From contig URVL01000010.1 of NCBI GenBank assembly GCA_900551265.1, positions 1 to 27,007 on the forward strand: DNA of 27,007 nt, read 5' to 3'. Both the position numbers and the translations under genes were made by a program. The stretch's first letter is position 1. Each line of letters starts with the position of its first letter. Below the pieces are notes generated by a model. That model was not told the origin of the DNA and made no database searches. It saw only the letters and a list, made by a program, of their open reading frames with translations. This document shows, one piece after another, positions 1 through 7,136 of this stretch. The DNA comes from an uncultured Eubacteriales bacterium. Its GTDB lineage: Bacteria > Bacillota > Clostridia > Oscillospirales > QAMX01.

Positions 1-403
1 TGAAAATCAGATAGTCAAAGAGCATTTCGTCGCCAAAAACGCCTTGAATGATGGCGTTGCCCATAAAACCCAGGTTGGCAATCACAAACGAATAAAGATA
101 GATGCGGCGCGAATAGCCGTCCTGCGCAAAACGGCGAGAGAGAAAATAGCCAAGTGCGATTGCAATCAGGAGCAGAACGAAGCTGCATAAAAGCGATTGC
201 CAACGAGCAGCAAGATTTGCTACGGTAAAGTGCGTCATGAAACTGTTGATGTTTAATGCAGGGATAAACAGGTAGGTTTCAAGTTTTGATAAAACAAGTC
301 CCGTGTTCTCCGGAGCAAGCTTTAGCCTACATAACAGAAATCCGGCGAGCATAAACAGAAACAGCACCGCCATCTGGTTGAGCATCGGCGTAAAAACATT
401 CAT
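1..403 (-). CDS. AEC (auxin efflux carrier) family permease, N-terminal part
   Basis: The ORF reads from ATG at 403 down to the window edge with no stop, about 134 residues, so only the N-terminal half of a roughly 300-residue carrier is visible. It starts MNVFTPMLNQMAVLFLFMLA and has hydrophobic segments at about residues 9-25, 40-60, 70-88 and 103-120. The segment with KLETYLFIPALNINSFM and the later NLGFMGNAI segment are typical of the AEC/membrane transport protein family (PF03547), which exports malate, other organic anions or similar small molecules. The substrate cannot be told from this half. A consensus promoter lies upstream on the minus strand, divergent from the oxidoreductase gene. 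The family call is firm; the function is inferred. Confidence 0.8.
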   Translation of the reverse strand, partial: MNVFTPMLNQMAVLFLFMLAGFLLCRLKLAPENTGLVLSKLETYLFIPALNINSFMTHFTVANLAARWQSLLCSFVLLLIAIALGYFLSRRFAQDGYSRRIYLYSFVIANLGFMGNAIIQGVFGDEMLFDYLIF

Positions 404-450
404 GATTCAGTATCCCTTTTTCTTTCTTTTTTTTCGGAAATCCAAGAGGC

Positions 451-479
451 AGTATATCATAGAGTGAATTTCTTTTCAA
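451..479 (-). promoter_or_regulatory. Promoter of the AEC permease gene
   Basis: Read on the minus strand: -35 TTGAAA (479-474), 17-bp spacer, -10 TATACT (456-451). The predicted transcription start near 444 gives a leader of about 40 nt with an AAAGGGA ribosome site before ATG 403. Confidence 0.75.
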
Positions 480-532
480 GATAATGTGACAAAAGACCCC
501 AAAAAGTAATTGTTACAGGTATACAGTCTTGG

Positions 533-561
533 TTGCATTGAGAGAAGCAATATTGTATACT
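533..561 (+). promoter_or_regulatory. Promoter of the FAD-oxidoreductase unit
   Basis: -35 TTGCAT (533-538), 17-bp spacer, -10 TATACT (556-561). The start of transcription, near 568, lies downstream of an in-frame ATG at 563. That ATG therefore cannot be the translation start, which supports the TTG start at 599. Confidence 0.75.
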
Positions 562-598
562 ATTGTTACGAAAAATTAGAAAAGGGGAGGCGTTACCT

Positions 599-1972
599 TT
601 GCAGAAACATGTAACGATACCGGCACAAAGTGTGCCCGTCCAGACTTTTGACGTCGCTGTGGTTGGTGGCGGTACAGGCGGTGTGATTGCAGCGGTTGCC
701 GCAGCCCGTATGGGCGCAAGAACGGTGCTCATTGAGTCGAAAGGCTATCTGGGCGGTACGGTAGTGGAAGGCGGTACTGCGCTGCACTCATTTTTTAACA
801 ACTGGAAGACATTTGGTAAAGAAAAGGTTCAGTTGGTGCGGGGTATTCCATCAGAACTCGTTGACCGCGTGACGGAACAGGGCGGTTGTACGGGCCACTG
901 CGAAATGAGCGAATACTACCAGTATGACGCCGTCTGCACGGCAATTGATACGGAAATTTATAAGCTTGTGGCGCACAGTATGGTCGCAGAAGCGGGTGTG
1001 AATATTTACCTCAATACGATGATGACCGGTGCGATTGTCAATGGTGGAAGGCTCGAAGCAGTAACCATCGCGAATCATTCCGGTATTTCTGTAGTACGCG
1101 CGTCCTGTTTTATTGATGCGACCGGTTATGGAGACCTGTGCGCAGCGGCAGGCGCAAATTATACCGAGCCGAACGATAAGGGAATTTCCGGACCGATCGG
1201 CGTTGCCGGCGTTGATATGGATCAATACGCAGAATATGTTGCAGCATGCGGCGCACGGGCAGACGTCGCCCGCGGCCTTCGCGATGACGATCCAAACGGC
1301 ATTGTCCGAGTCTGTGCGCATGTGGACAAGATGCCGGAGGACTTTAAAAAAGAATGCAGAGAAATTGGCATGTCAATGCAGATTACCTCAACGCATAAAA
1401 ATTACTTTATGTTTGTAAAACTGGACTATAAGCTGCCGGTCAGTCCAACTGACCGCGATGCCATGAGCGCGGCGGAACTGGAGCTGCGCCGCCGTCAAAA
1501 GAAAGCGATCGAACTGCTGCGTAAATATGTGCCGGGCTGCGAACATGCATACATTGCACGGTCTACGCCGTCTGCTTGTATCCGTCGTGGGCGTTGCATA
1601 GTGTGCGACTATGACCTGACGAATGAGGATGTTACCTCCGGCCGGCACTTTGCGGACGACGTATTTGAATATGGATTCCACGACGAAGCGCCGCGTTATA
1701 ACATTGCGGAGGGAGGCTCCTATGGCTTCCCTTATCGCGCCATGCTGCCGCAGGGTATTGATAACCTTTTTGCTACCGGTATGATGATCACATCGGATCA
1801 CCACGCCCATATGTCGACGCGCAATACCGTTTCCTGTATGGCGCAGGGCCAGGCTGCCGGAACGGCCGCTGCCCTTTGCGCCATGAATGGAGAGACGACG
1901 CGCGGCCTTTCCTATCGTGTCCTGCGCCGTAAGCTGATTGAGAACGGCGTATATCTTTCAACGGAGGCGTAA
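599..1972 (+). CDS. FAD-dependent oxidoreductase (FAD_oxidored family)
   Basis: The 457-residue protein opens with a Rossmann FAD-binding motif, DVAVVGGGTGGVIAA (GGGTGG at residues 23-28), and the acidic end of the second strand, LIES (E46). Then comes GYLGGTVVEGG, as in the FAD-dependent oxidoreductase family PF12831. A second FAD-contact region near the C-terminus reads GIDNLFATGMMITSDHHAH. The substrate is unknown and no 4Fe-4S cluster motif is obvious. The start is taken as TTG 599 because GGGGAGG (584-590) lies 8 nt before it and the longer in-frame ATG at 563 precedes the predicted transcript start. Peptidase T and a nucleoside hydrolase follow in the same direction, so the unit may serve peptide/nucleoside scavenging; that link is inference. 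Confidence 0.8.
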   Translation: MQKHVTIPAQSVPVQTFDVAVVGGGTGGVIAAVAAARMGARTVLIESKGYLGGTVVEGGTALHSFFNNWKTFGKEKVQLVRGIPSELVDRVTEQGGCTGHCEMSEYYQYDAVCTAIDTEIYKLVAHSMVAEAGVNIYLNTMMTGAIVNGGRLEAVTIANHSGISVVRASCFIDATGYGDLCAAAGANYTEPNDKGISGPIGVAGVDMDQYAEYVAACGARADVARGLRDDDPNGIVRVCAHVDKMPEDFKKECREIGMSMQITSTHKNYFMFVKLDYKLPVSPTDRDAMSAAELELRRRQKKAIELLRKYVPGCEHAYIARSTPSACIRRGRCIVCDYDLTNEDVTSGRHFADDVFEYGFHDEAPRYNIAEGGSYGFPYRAMLPQGIDNLFATGMMITSDHHAHMSTRNTVSCMAQGQAAGTAAALCAMNGETTRGLSYRVLRRKLIENGVYLSTEA

Positions 1973-2057
1973 AAGAAGCCGGCAATTATAATACGATGAT
2001 TTCCTGTCCGGTATTATCAAACACAAGACAGGATTTTGATGATCGGAGTGAAATAAG

Positions 2058-3293
2058 ATGAAAGCTTATGAAAGACTCATTCGTTACGCTGCATATCCTA
2101 CGGCGTCTGATGAGAGGTGCCAGGACTGTCCTTCCACCCCGGCGCAGCTCGACTTTGCGCGTGCCCTGGTTGAGGAGATGAAGTCTCTCGGCATCGCGGA
2201 CGCGGGCGTTGATGAAAACGGCTATGTATTTGGAACAATTCCGGCCAATATTCCGGACTGGCACGGTGTGACGATTGGATTTATCGCACATATGGATGTG
2301 GTGGATGAAGTCCCGTTTGAAGCTGTCCATCCACGCGTGATTTCGTGTTACGACGGCGGCGATATCGTACTGAATGAGGCGCTGGACATCGTCATGTCGC
2401 CGGCAGACTATCCTTCTTTAAAAAACAAGGCGGGCAAAACCCTGGTGGTGACAGATGGTACAACGCTCTTGGGCGCGGATGACAAAGCTGGCATTGCTGA
2501 AATTTTGACTATGGCTGAAATCCTGCATGACGATCCCTCTATCCTGCATGGCGACATCAAAATCGGCTTTACGCCGGATGAAGAAATCGGGCGCGGAGCA
2601 GATTTGTTCGATGTGGCGCGCTTCGGCGCGGATTTTGCCTATACGGTGGACGGCGGAGGATTTGGAGAGGTCGAGTATGAGACGTTTAACGCTGCGTCGC
2701 TCAAAGTTACAGTGCACGGACTCAGCACACATCCGGGTGGAGCGAAAGGCGTGATGAAAAACGCATCGCTTATCGCTATGGAGTATGCCTCGCTTTTACC
2801 GGAAGAGGAACGTCCTGAGAAAACGGAGGGTTACGAAGGCTTCTTCCACCTCACGTCTATGAGCGGCCAAGTAGAACATGCGGAACTTGACTATATTTTG
2901 CGCGACCATGACGCCGCGATTCTTGAGCGCCGCAAAGATGATGCACGGCGTGCGGCGGAGGAAATTAACCGTCGTTACGGAACGGGGACGGTGGATGTCA
3001 AAATTCTTGACAGTTATCGGAATATGGCGGAGATGATTCGTCCGCACTGGCATTTAATTGAAACGGCATATGAGGCTGTGCGTGAAGCGGGAGGTAATCC
3101 CACGAGTATTCCTGTCCGCGGAGGTACGGACGGATCCCGACTTTCCTATATGGGGCTGCCTTGTCCGAATCTTGCAACCGGCGGATACAACGGCCATGGA
3201 CGAATGGAATATGCCTGTGCCGAGGAAATGGACGGCTGTGTAAAAGTGCTGCTTAAGATTGCAGAAAAATATGCGGTTATGAGGCCCCTGTGA
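2058..3293 (+). CDS. pepT: Peptidase T (M20B aminotripeptidase)
   Basis: This 411-residue protein has the full length and metal-site layout of PepT, a cytoplasmic di-zinc enzyme that removes the N-terminal residue of tripeptides. Visible ligands and catalytic residues are H78 and D80 (AHMDVVDE), D141 (GADDKAG), the E175/E176 pair (PDEEIGRGAD), the YTVDGG segment and the C-terminal TGGYNGHGRMEY with the last metal-binding His. These fall within a residue or two of the positions known for E. coli PepT. The GGTDGSRLS motif of the family is present. ATG 2058 has GGAG upstream. It lies 85 bp after the oxidoreductase and 53 bp before the nucleoside hydrolase, consistent with co-transcription. Confidence 0.93.
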   Translation: MKAYERLIRYAAYPTASDERCQDCPSTPAQLDFARALVEEMKSLGIADAGVDENGYVFGTIPANIPDWHGVTIGFIAHMDVVDEVPFEAVHPRVISCYDGGDIVLNEALDIVMSPADYPSLKNKAGKTLVVTDGTTLLGADDKAGIAEILTMAEILHDDPSILHGDIKIGFTPDEEIGRGADLFDVARFGADFAYTVDGGGFGEVEYETFNAASLKVTVHGLSTHPGGAKGVMKNASLIAMEYASLLPEEERPEKTEGYEGFFHLTSMSGQVEHAELDYILRDHDAAILERRKDDARRAAEEINRRYGTGTVDVKILDSYRNMAEMIRPHWHLIETAYEAVREAGGNPTSIPVRGGTDGSRLSYMGLPCPNLATGGYNGHGRMEYACAEEMDGCVKVLLKIAEKYAVMRPL

Positions 3294-3346
3294 GGTATAC
3301 CAGGAGTATGTGCCTGAAAACTAATTGAACAAGCGGAGGAATTACT

Positions 3347-4306
3347 ATGTATCATTTCACAGTTCCCGCAGCAAAACATCTGCGTGTGATCGTAGATACG
3401 GACTGTAAAAACGAGGCGGATGACCAGTTTGCGCTGACGCATCATTTGATGACGCCGCGGTTTGACATTATGGCGATCAATGCCACCCACTTTGAGGTGC
3501 GTCATCATGATGGGACAAGTATGGGACAGAGCTATGATGAGATTATAAAGATTTTGCAGCTCATGGGCCGTGAGGGACAGTACCGGGTGCTGCGCGGCTC
3601 GCAGTATCCGTTAAAGTATGCGGAAACCGAGCGTGCAACAGCTGCTGTTTCACGCGAGGCTTTTTTACCAGAAGTGACCTGGTTTGAAAACGAAGCGTCG
3701 CGTTTTATGGTGGAAGAGGCTTTGCGCGATGATCCGCGTCCTTTATTTGTCGTCTGCCTGGGTTCGCTGACAAATGTGGCGACTGCTCTCCTCATGAACC
3801 CGGACATAGCCGACCGCTTTACCTGCGTTTGGATTGGCGGAGGGACCTATCCGTCTGGTACGCTGGAATTTAATTTAATGCAGGATATCCCGGCGGCGAA
3901 TATTGTATTCGGTTCCCGACTGAACCTTTGGCAGGTGCCGAATTCCACCTATGGACAGATGAAAATTTCGCTTGCGGAGCTGCAGGTAAAGGTTCGTCCG
4001 CACGGAGAAATCGGCAAATACCTTTTTGAGCAGCTTGTGGAGCTCAATGGCGATTACGGAGAAAACCTGAGTTGGCCTGCCGGTGAAATGTGGTGCCTTG
4101 GCGATCAGCCAACGGTCACGCTGCTTATGGAAGCGGATCAGTTCCATGACTATACGGTAGTCCCGGCGCCTCTGTTTAATCGGGACATGTTTTATGTGCC
4201 CTGCGATGCGAACCGTCCGATTCGCGTATATCATCATGTGGATTCGCGCTTTACATTGGAGGATTTCTTTGCAAAGCTCGAGATCAACTTCCCGGCAGAG
4301 AAATAG
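3347..4306 (+). CDS. Nucleoside hydrolase-like protein
   Basis: The 319-residue protein begins with LRVIVDTDCKNEADDQFAL (D17, D19, D25, D26), the calcium-binding aspartate cluster of the inosine/uridine-preferring nucleoside hydrolase superfamily (PF01156). The spacing between the first and last aspartates is two residues longer than in the classical DTDPGxDD form, as in the NEADDQ subgroup. Further family features are VVCLGSLTNVATALLMNP (substrate/Ca loop) and VWIGGG. Classical members hydrolyse the N-glycosidic bond of ribonucleosides, but the longer cluster leaves substrate identity open. ATG 3347 has GCGGAGG upstream. Third gene of the plus-strand run after pepT; no clear terminator follows. 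Confidence 0.78.
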   Translation: MYHFTVPAAKHLRVIVDTDCKNEADDQFALTHHLMTPRFDIMAINATHFEVRHHDGTSMGQSYDEIIKILQLMGREGQYRVLRGSQYPLKYAETERATAAVSREAFLPEVTWFENEASRFMVEEALRDDPRPLFVVCLGSLTNVATALLMNPDIADRFTCVWIGGGTYPSGTLEFNLMQDIPAANIVFGSRLNLWQVPNSTYGQMKISLAELQVKVRPHGEIGKYLFEQLVELNGDYGENLSWPAGEMWCLGDQPTVTLLMEADQFHDYTVVPAPLFNRDMFYVPCDANRPIRVYHHVDSRFTLEDFFAKLEINFPAEK

Positions 4307-4352
4307 GAACGTCACTGGTTGGAGCACGAAAAAACAAATTTTTATAAAGGGC

Positions 4353-4381
4353 TTGACAGCCGTGTGCCCGGCTGTTATACT
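4353..4381 (+). promoter_or_regulatory. Consensus promoter of the ABC-F leader
   Basis: -35 TTGACA (4353-4358), exactly 17 bp, -10 TATACT (4376-4381). This is one of the best sigma-A promoters in the window. Transcription would start near 4388, about 265 nt upstream of the ABC-F start codon. Confidence 0.85.
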
Positions 4382-4414
4382 GCGGATAGCTTGATTTGAA
4401 TGCGAGGTGTGAGG

Positions 4415-4426
4415 ATGCGTTTTTGA
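4415..4426 (+). CDS. Three-residue leader peptide MRF
   Basis: ATG CGT TTT TGA, preceded by GAGGTG (4404-4409) at 5-nt spacing, which makes it a plausible translated upstream ORF. An in-frame ATG at 4400 would give MRGVRMRF but has no good ribosome site. A drug-stalled ribosome on this ORF would change folding of the leader just downstream. The assignment rests on position and ribosome site, since a 3-codon ORF has no other signature. Confidence 0.55.
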   Translation: MRF

Positions 4427-4570
4427 TCTGAGAATGTGGCTAATATTCTGGCGGGCAATGTCCTGCCTTAGTTTGCCGCCGTTCATCAGGTCAAAAGTCC
4501 CTCTTACCTTGTGTTGCCTCTAAATTAAATATTGGGGTGCAGAAAGATTTTTAATACGGCTTAGGGATTT

Positions 4571-4610
4571 ATACGCCTGTTTCGTGCTGCGAAACAGGCG
4601 TATTTTATTT
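4571..4610 (+). terminator. Intrinsic terminator in the ABC-F leader
   Basis: A perfect 14-bp stem, ATACGCCTGTTTCG (4571-4584) with its complement at 4590-4603, has a 5-nt loop and is followed by TTTATTTAT. It lies between the promoter and the ABC-F start codon, so it is an attenuator and does not end an upstream gene. Confidence 0.85.
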
Positions 4611-4653
4611 ATCAGCGGACCGGACTATTTATGGCGGCTTTTTGGAGGTGCTT

Positions 4654-6189
4654 ATGCTGCAAATAAAAAATGTATCCATATCAATTAAGCATAATTTCCG
4701 GGAGCTTGTCCGTACGTTTAATTTTGTACTGAATCCCGGGGACCGCGCTGTATTTATCGGGGAAGAGGGCTGCGGAAAATCTACGCTTCTAAAACTGATC
4801 TACGATGAAGAACTGATTGCGGACTACGCAGACTGGTCCGGTGAGATTGACCGTTCCGGTATACGGATGAGTTATCTGTCGCAGGAACTTTCGCAGTCGG
4901 AAAAAGAACTCGGTGTTTATGAATATCTGTCGCATAGCGCAGATGTAATGCGGGAAGCCGCGCTCCTGGCGGATGCGGCCTCGCAGTTTCAGATTCCGCT
5001 CGATCTTTTATATTCGGACCGTAAGGTCGGAACGCTGTCCGGCGGCGAAAAAGTAAAGCTGCAGCTGATACGTATTTTGCTGGAGGCGCCGGATGTGCTG
5101 TTGCTTGACGAACCGACAAATGATATCGATCTTGAGACGATTCGACGACTGGAGACGTTTATCCTGACATGCGGCCTGCCGGTGCTTTATGTCTCGCACG
5201 ATGAGGAACTCATTGAGAAAACGGCGAACGTAATCATTCATATGGAACAAGTGCGGAAAAAGTCCATGCCGCGCTACACTGTTGCGCGTATGGGATATCG
5301 GGCTTATCTGGAGCGCCGTGCGGACGTTTTTTCTCATCAGGAGCAGATGGCCCGCAAGGAACGTGCAGAGTATCGGGCCCAGCAGGAGCGGTGGCAACAG
5401 ATTTATAACCGCGTGGATCATGAGCAACGGGTGATTAGTCGGGCCGATCCCGGAGGCGGACGCCTGTTAAAGAAAAAAATGAAAACCGTAAAAGCGCAGC
5501 AGCGGCGTTTTGAGCGGGAAGCGGAGCATATGACGGAATTTCCTGATACGGAAGAAGCTATTTTCTTTGACTTTACGGCGGGCGCTGCGATTCCCCGCGG
5601 AAAATGTGTTCTGGATTTTTTGCTGCCACAACTGTGTGCCGGAGACCGGATTCTTTCACGAGACATTAAACTCTCAGTGTATGGTCCGGAGCATATTGGA
5701 ATCATTGGCGCAAACGGCGCAGGCAAGACAACGCTGTTACGCCGGATAGCCGAAGAATTATTACCGCGCCGGGATATTACAGCGGGCTATATGCCACAGG
5801 ACTATACCGACCGTCTTGACATGGCGGGTACGCCGATGGCATTTGTCTCGAGCGGGCATACAAAAGAAGAAACAACCCGTGCACTGACTTATCTGGGCAG
5901 TATGCGCTATACGCATGAAGAAATGCTGGGGAGAATTTCGGAGCTTTCCGGTGGACAGAAGGCAAAGCTTTTTTTCTTGAATCTTGAGATATCCGGCTGC
6001 AATGTGCTGGTACTTGATGAACCGACGCGTAATTTCAGTCCGCTTTCCAATCCCGTCATACGGGCCTCGCTTAAAAAATTTGGCGGTGCAATCATTTCGG
6101 TCAGCCATGACCGAAAATATTTGCGGGAAGTCTGTACAAAAATTTATCAGCTGACGCCGGACGGATTGCGGGAAGTGTATGAAATCTGA
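4654..6189 (+). CDS. ABC-F ribosome-protection-type ATPase
   Basis: This 511-residue protein has two fused ABC ATPase domains and no membrane segment, which is the ABC-F plan. Domain 1 shows Walker A GEEGCGKST (36-44), signature LSGGE (128-132) and Walker B LLLDEPTNDID (149-159). A basic, Gln/Arg-rich linker of about 230-310 follows. Domain 2 shows GANGAGKTT (about 352-360), LSGGQ (about 431-435) and LVLDEPTRNFSPLSNPVIR (about 452-470). The last motif departs from the usual DEPTNHLD, as in antibiotic-resistance ABC-F groups. Members bind the E site and displace drugs such as lincosamides, streptogramin A and pleuromutilins. Here the drug range is inferred. ATG 4654 is chosen because GGAGG (4644-4648) precedes it; an upstream in-frame TTG (4642) overlaps that site. 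Confidence 0.88.
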   Translation: MLQIKNVSISIKHNFRELVRTFNFVLNPGDRAVFIGEEGCGKSTLLKLIYDEELIADYADWSGEIDRSGIRMSYLSQELSQSEKELGVYEYLSHSADVMREAALLADAASQFQIPLDLLYSDRKVGTLSGGEKVKLQLIRILLEAPDVLLLDEPTNDIDLETIRRLETFILTCGLPVLYVSHDEELIEKTANVIIHMEQVRKKSMPRYTVARMGYRAYLERRADVFSHQEQMARKERAEYRAQQERWQQIYNRVDHEQRVISRADPGGGRLLKKKMKTVKAQQRRFEREAEHMTEFPDTEEAIFFDFTAGAAIPRGKCVLDFLLPQLCAGDRILSRDIKLSVYGPEHIGIIGANGAGKTTLLRRIAEELLPRRDITAGYMPQDYTDRLDMAGTPMAFVSSGHTKEETTRALTYLGSMRYTHEEMLGRISELSGGQKAKLFFLNLEISGCNVLVLDEPTRNFSPLSNPVIRASLKKFGGAIISVSHDRKYLREVCTKIYQLTPDGLREVYEI

Positions 6190-6206
6190 TCACGGAAGCC
6201 TTTTTA

Positions 6207-6235
6207 TTGAAAAGAAGCGCCTGGTATAGTAAAAT
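6207..6235 (+). promoter_or_regulatory. Promoter of the isomerase-like gene
   Basis: -35 TTGAAA (6207-6212), 17-bp spacer, -10 TAAAAT (6230-6235), with the predicted start near 6242 and GGGAGG before ATG 6265. It is reasonable but less close to consensus than the ABC-F promoter. Confidence 0.5.
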
Positions 6236-6264
6236 AAAAGAAAATCGGGCAGGGAGGCTTTCAA

Positions 6265-7026
6265 ATGAAATTTGGGATATGTACGGGATATGAAAATGCC
6301 CGCCTTTTAAAAACGCTTGGCTATGACTACGTGGAACTGAATCTTAGCGCGATCGCCGCTATGAGCGAGACGGAATTTTCCGATTGCCGAGCGGCACTCG
6401 AACGGGCGGATCTTCCCGCCGAGGCGGCGAATGTCTTTTTTCCAGCCTGCATTCGCTTGACCGGGCCTGACGTCCATGAGGAACAAATTGAAACCTATGT
6501 CCGTCATGCGCTGGCGCGTGCGGCGTTACTGGGTATCCGCATAGCGGTGCTCGGCAGCAGCCGTTCGCGCAATGTGCCGGAGGGATTTGACCCGGACCGC
6601 GCCTACCACCAGTTCCTCCGGGCTCTGCGCCTATGTGGAGACATTGCGGCGTCCAATGGGATTACGATTGCCATTGAACCGCTGCACTTCCCGGAGTCGA
6701 ATCTGATCAATCGCGTATCGGAAGGCCTGAATGCCGCACGCGCTGTGTCACATCCCGCTGTGCGGACGCTTGCAGACCTCTGGCATATGGACTGTGAGGC
6801 GGAGCCTTTTGATGTTATCGCGCAATCGGGCGGAGAGATTGTTCATATGCACATCGCCTCGCCGGAGCGGACATATCCGTTTGAAGAGGATGGAACGGAC
6901 TACGCTGCTTTTCGGAAAGCGCTTGCCGCCTGTGCCTATGATGCGCGTATTTCTATCGAAGGAAAAACAGATAACCTGGAAACCGACGCGCGCCGTTCGC
7001 TCGCATTTTTAAAAACGCTGGCGTAA
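6265..7026 (+). CDS. Sugar phosphate isomerase/epimerase family TIM barrel
   Basis: The 253-residue protein belongs to the xylose-isomerase-like/AP-endonuclease-2 TIM barrel family (PF01261). It begins MKFGICTGYENARLLKTLGY (strand 1), and the metal-binding set is visible: E138 (IAIEPLHF), D171 with W173/H174 (LADLWHMD), H196 (VHMHIASPER) and E232 (ISIEGK). That is the E-D-H-E arrangement of metal-dependent ketose/keto-sugar isomerases such as hydroxypyruvate isomerase and tagatose 3-epimerase. The exact sugar cannot be assigned. A good ribosome site (GGGAGG) precedes the ATG. The next gene is a glycoside-hydrolase-like protein, which suggests a carbohydrate-use context. Confidence 0.82.
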   Translation: MKFGICTGYENARLLKTLGYDYVELNLSAIAAMSETEFSDCRAALERADLPAEAANVFFPACIRLTGPDVHEEQIETYVRHALARAALLGIRIAVLGSSRSRNVPEGFDPDRAYHQFLRALRLCGDIAASNGITIAIEPLHFPESNLINRVSEGLNAARAVSHPAVRTLADLWHMDCEAEPFDVIAQSGGEIVHMHIASPERTYPFEEDGTDYAAFRKALAACAYDARISIEGKTDNLETDARRSLAFLKTLA

Positions 7027-7083
7027 AAACGTATTTTGACGGCTATTTATTCGGGCGTTTTATCCGCATACCTGTGAAATAAC

Positions 7084-7121
7084 CGTGCAGCGCAAGCATA
7101 ACATATCTGCTGCGCTGCACG
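7084..7121 (+). promoter_or_regulatory. Long hairpin just upstream of the glycosidase-like gene
   Basis: CGTGCAGCGC (7084-7093) pairs with 7112-7121, and after one bulged A, AGCA pairs with TGCT around a 9-nt loop. There is no T-tract, only AATTT, and the ribosome site AGGAG follows within 10 nt. It may be a weak terminator of the isomerase gene, a partial attenuator or a protein site. Confidence 0.45.
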
Positions 7122-7136
7122 AATTTAGGAGTCATT

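Larger units (their letters stand above)
4388..4653 (+). promoter_or_regulatory. Attenuator leader of the ABC-F gene, with alternative hairpins
   Basis: The leader contains a tiny ORF at 4415-4426, then a segment 4450-4455 (GGCGGG) that can pair either with 4462-4467 (CCTGCC) or, with one bulged G (4450-4458), with 4473-4480 (TTGCCGCC). These are mutually exclusive hairpins. A strong terminator at 4571-4610 follows before the start codon. An uninduced terminated transcript and a drug-induced readthrough transcript would be expected. ABC-F genes controlled by ribosome-mediated attenuation are established (for example vmlR in Bacillus and lmo0919 in Listeria). I could not identify the exact antiterminator helix by eye. 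Confidence 0.7.

Noticed and set aside
563..598. Longer N-terminus of the FAD oxidoreductase from ATG 563
   Set aside because: ATG 563 lies upstream of the predicted transcript start and has no ribosome site; GGGGAGG points to TTG 599.
850..1321. 156-codon minus-strand ORF within the oxidoreductase gene
   Set aside because: Cys/His-rich antisense product without a start signal; the plus strand carries the FAD-family protein.
3875..4486. 203-codon minus-strand ORF opposite the nucleoside hydrolase gene
   Set aside because: It is the reverse strand of a clear family protein and has no ribosome site or recognisable domain.
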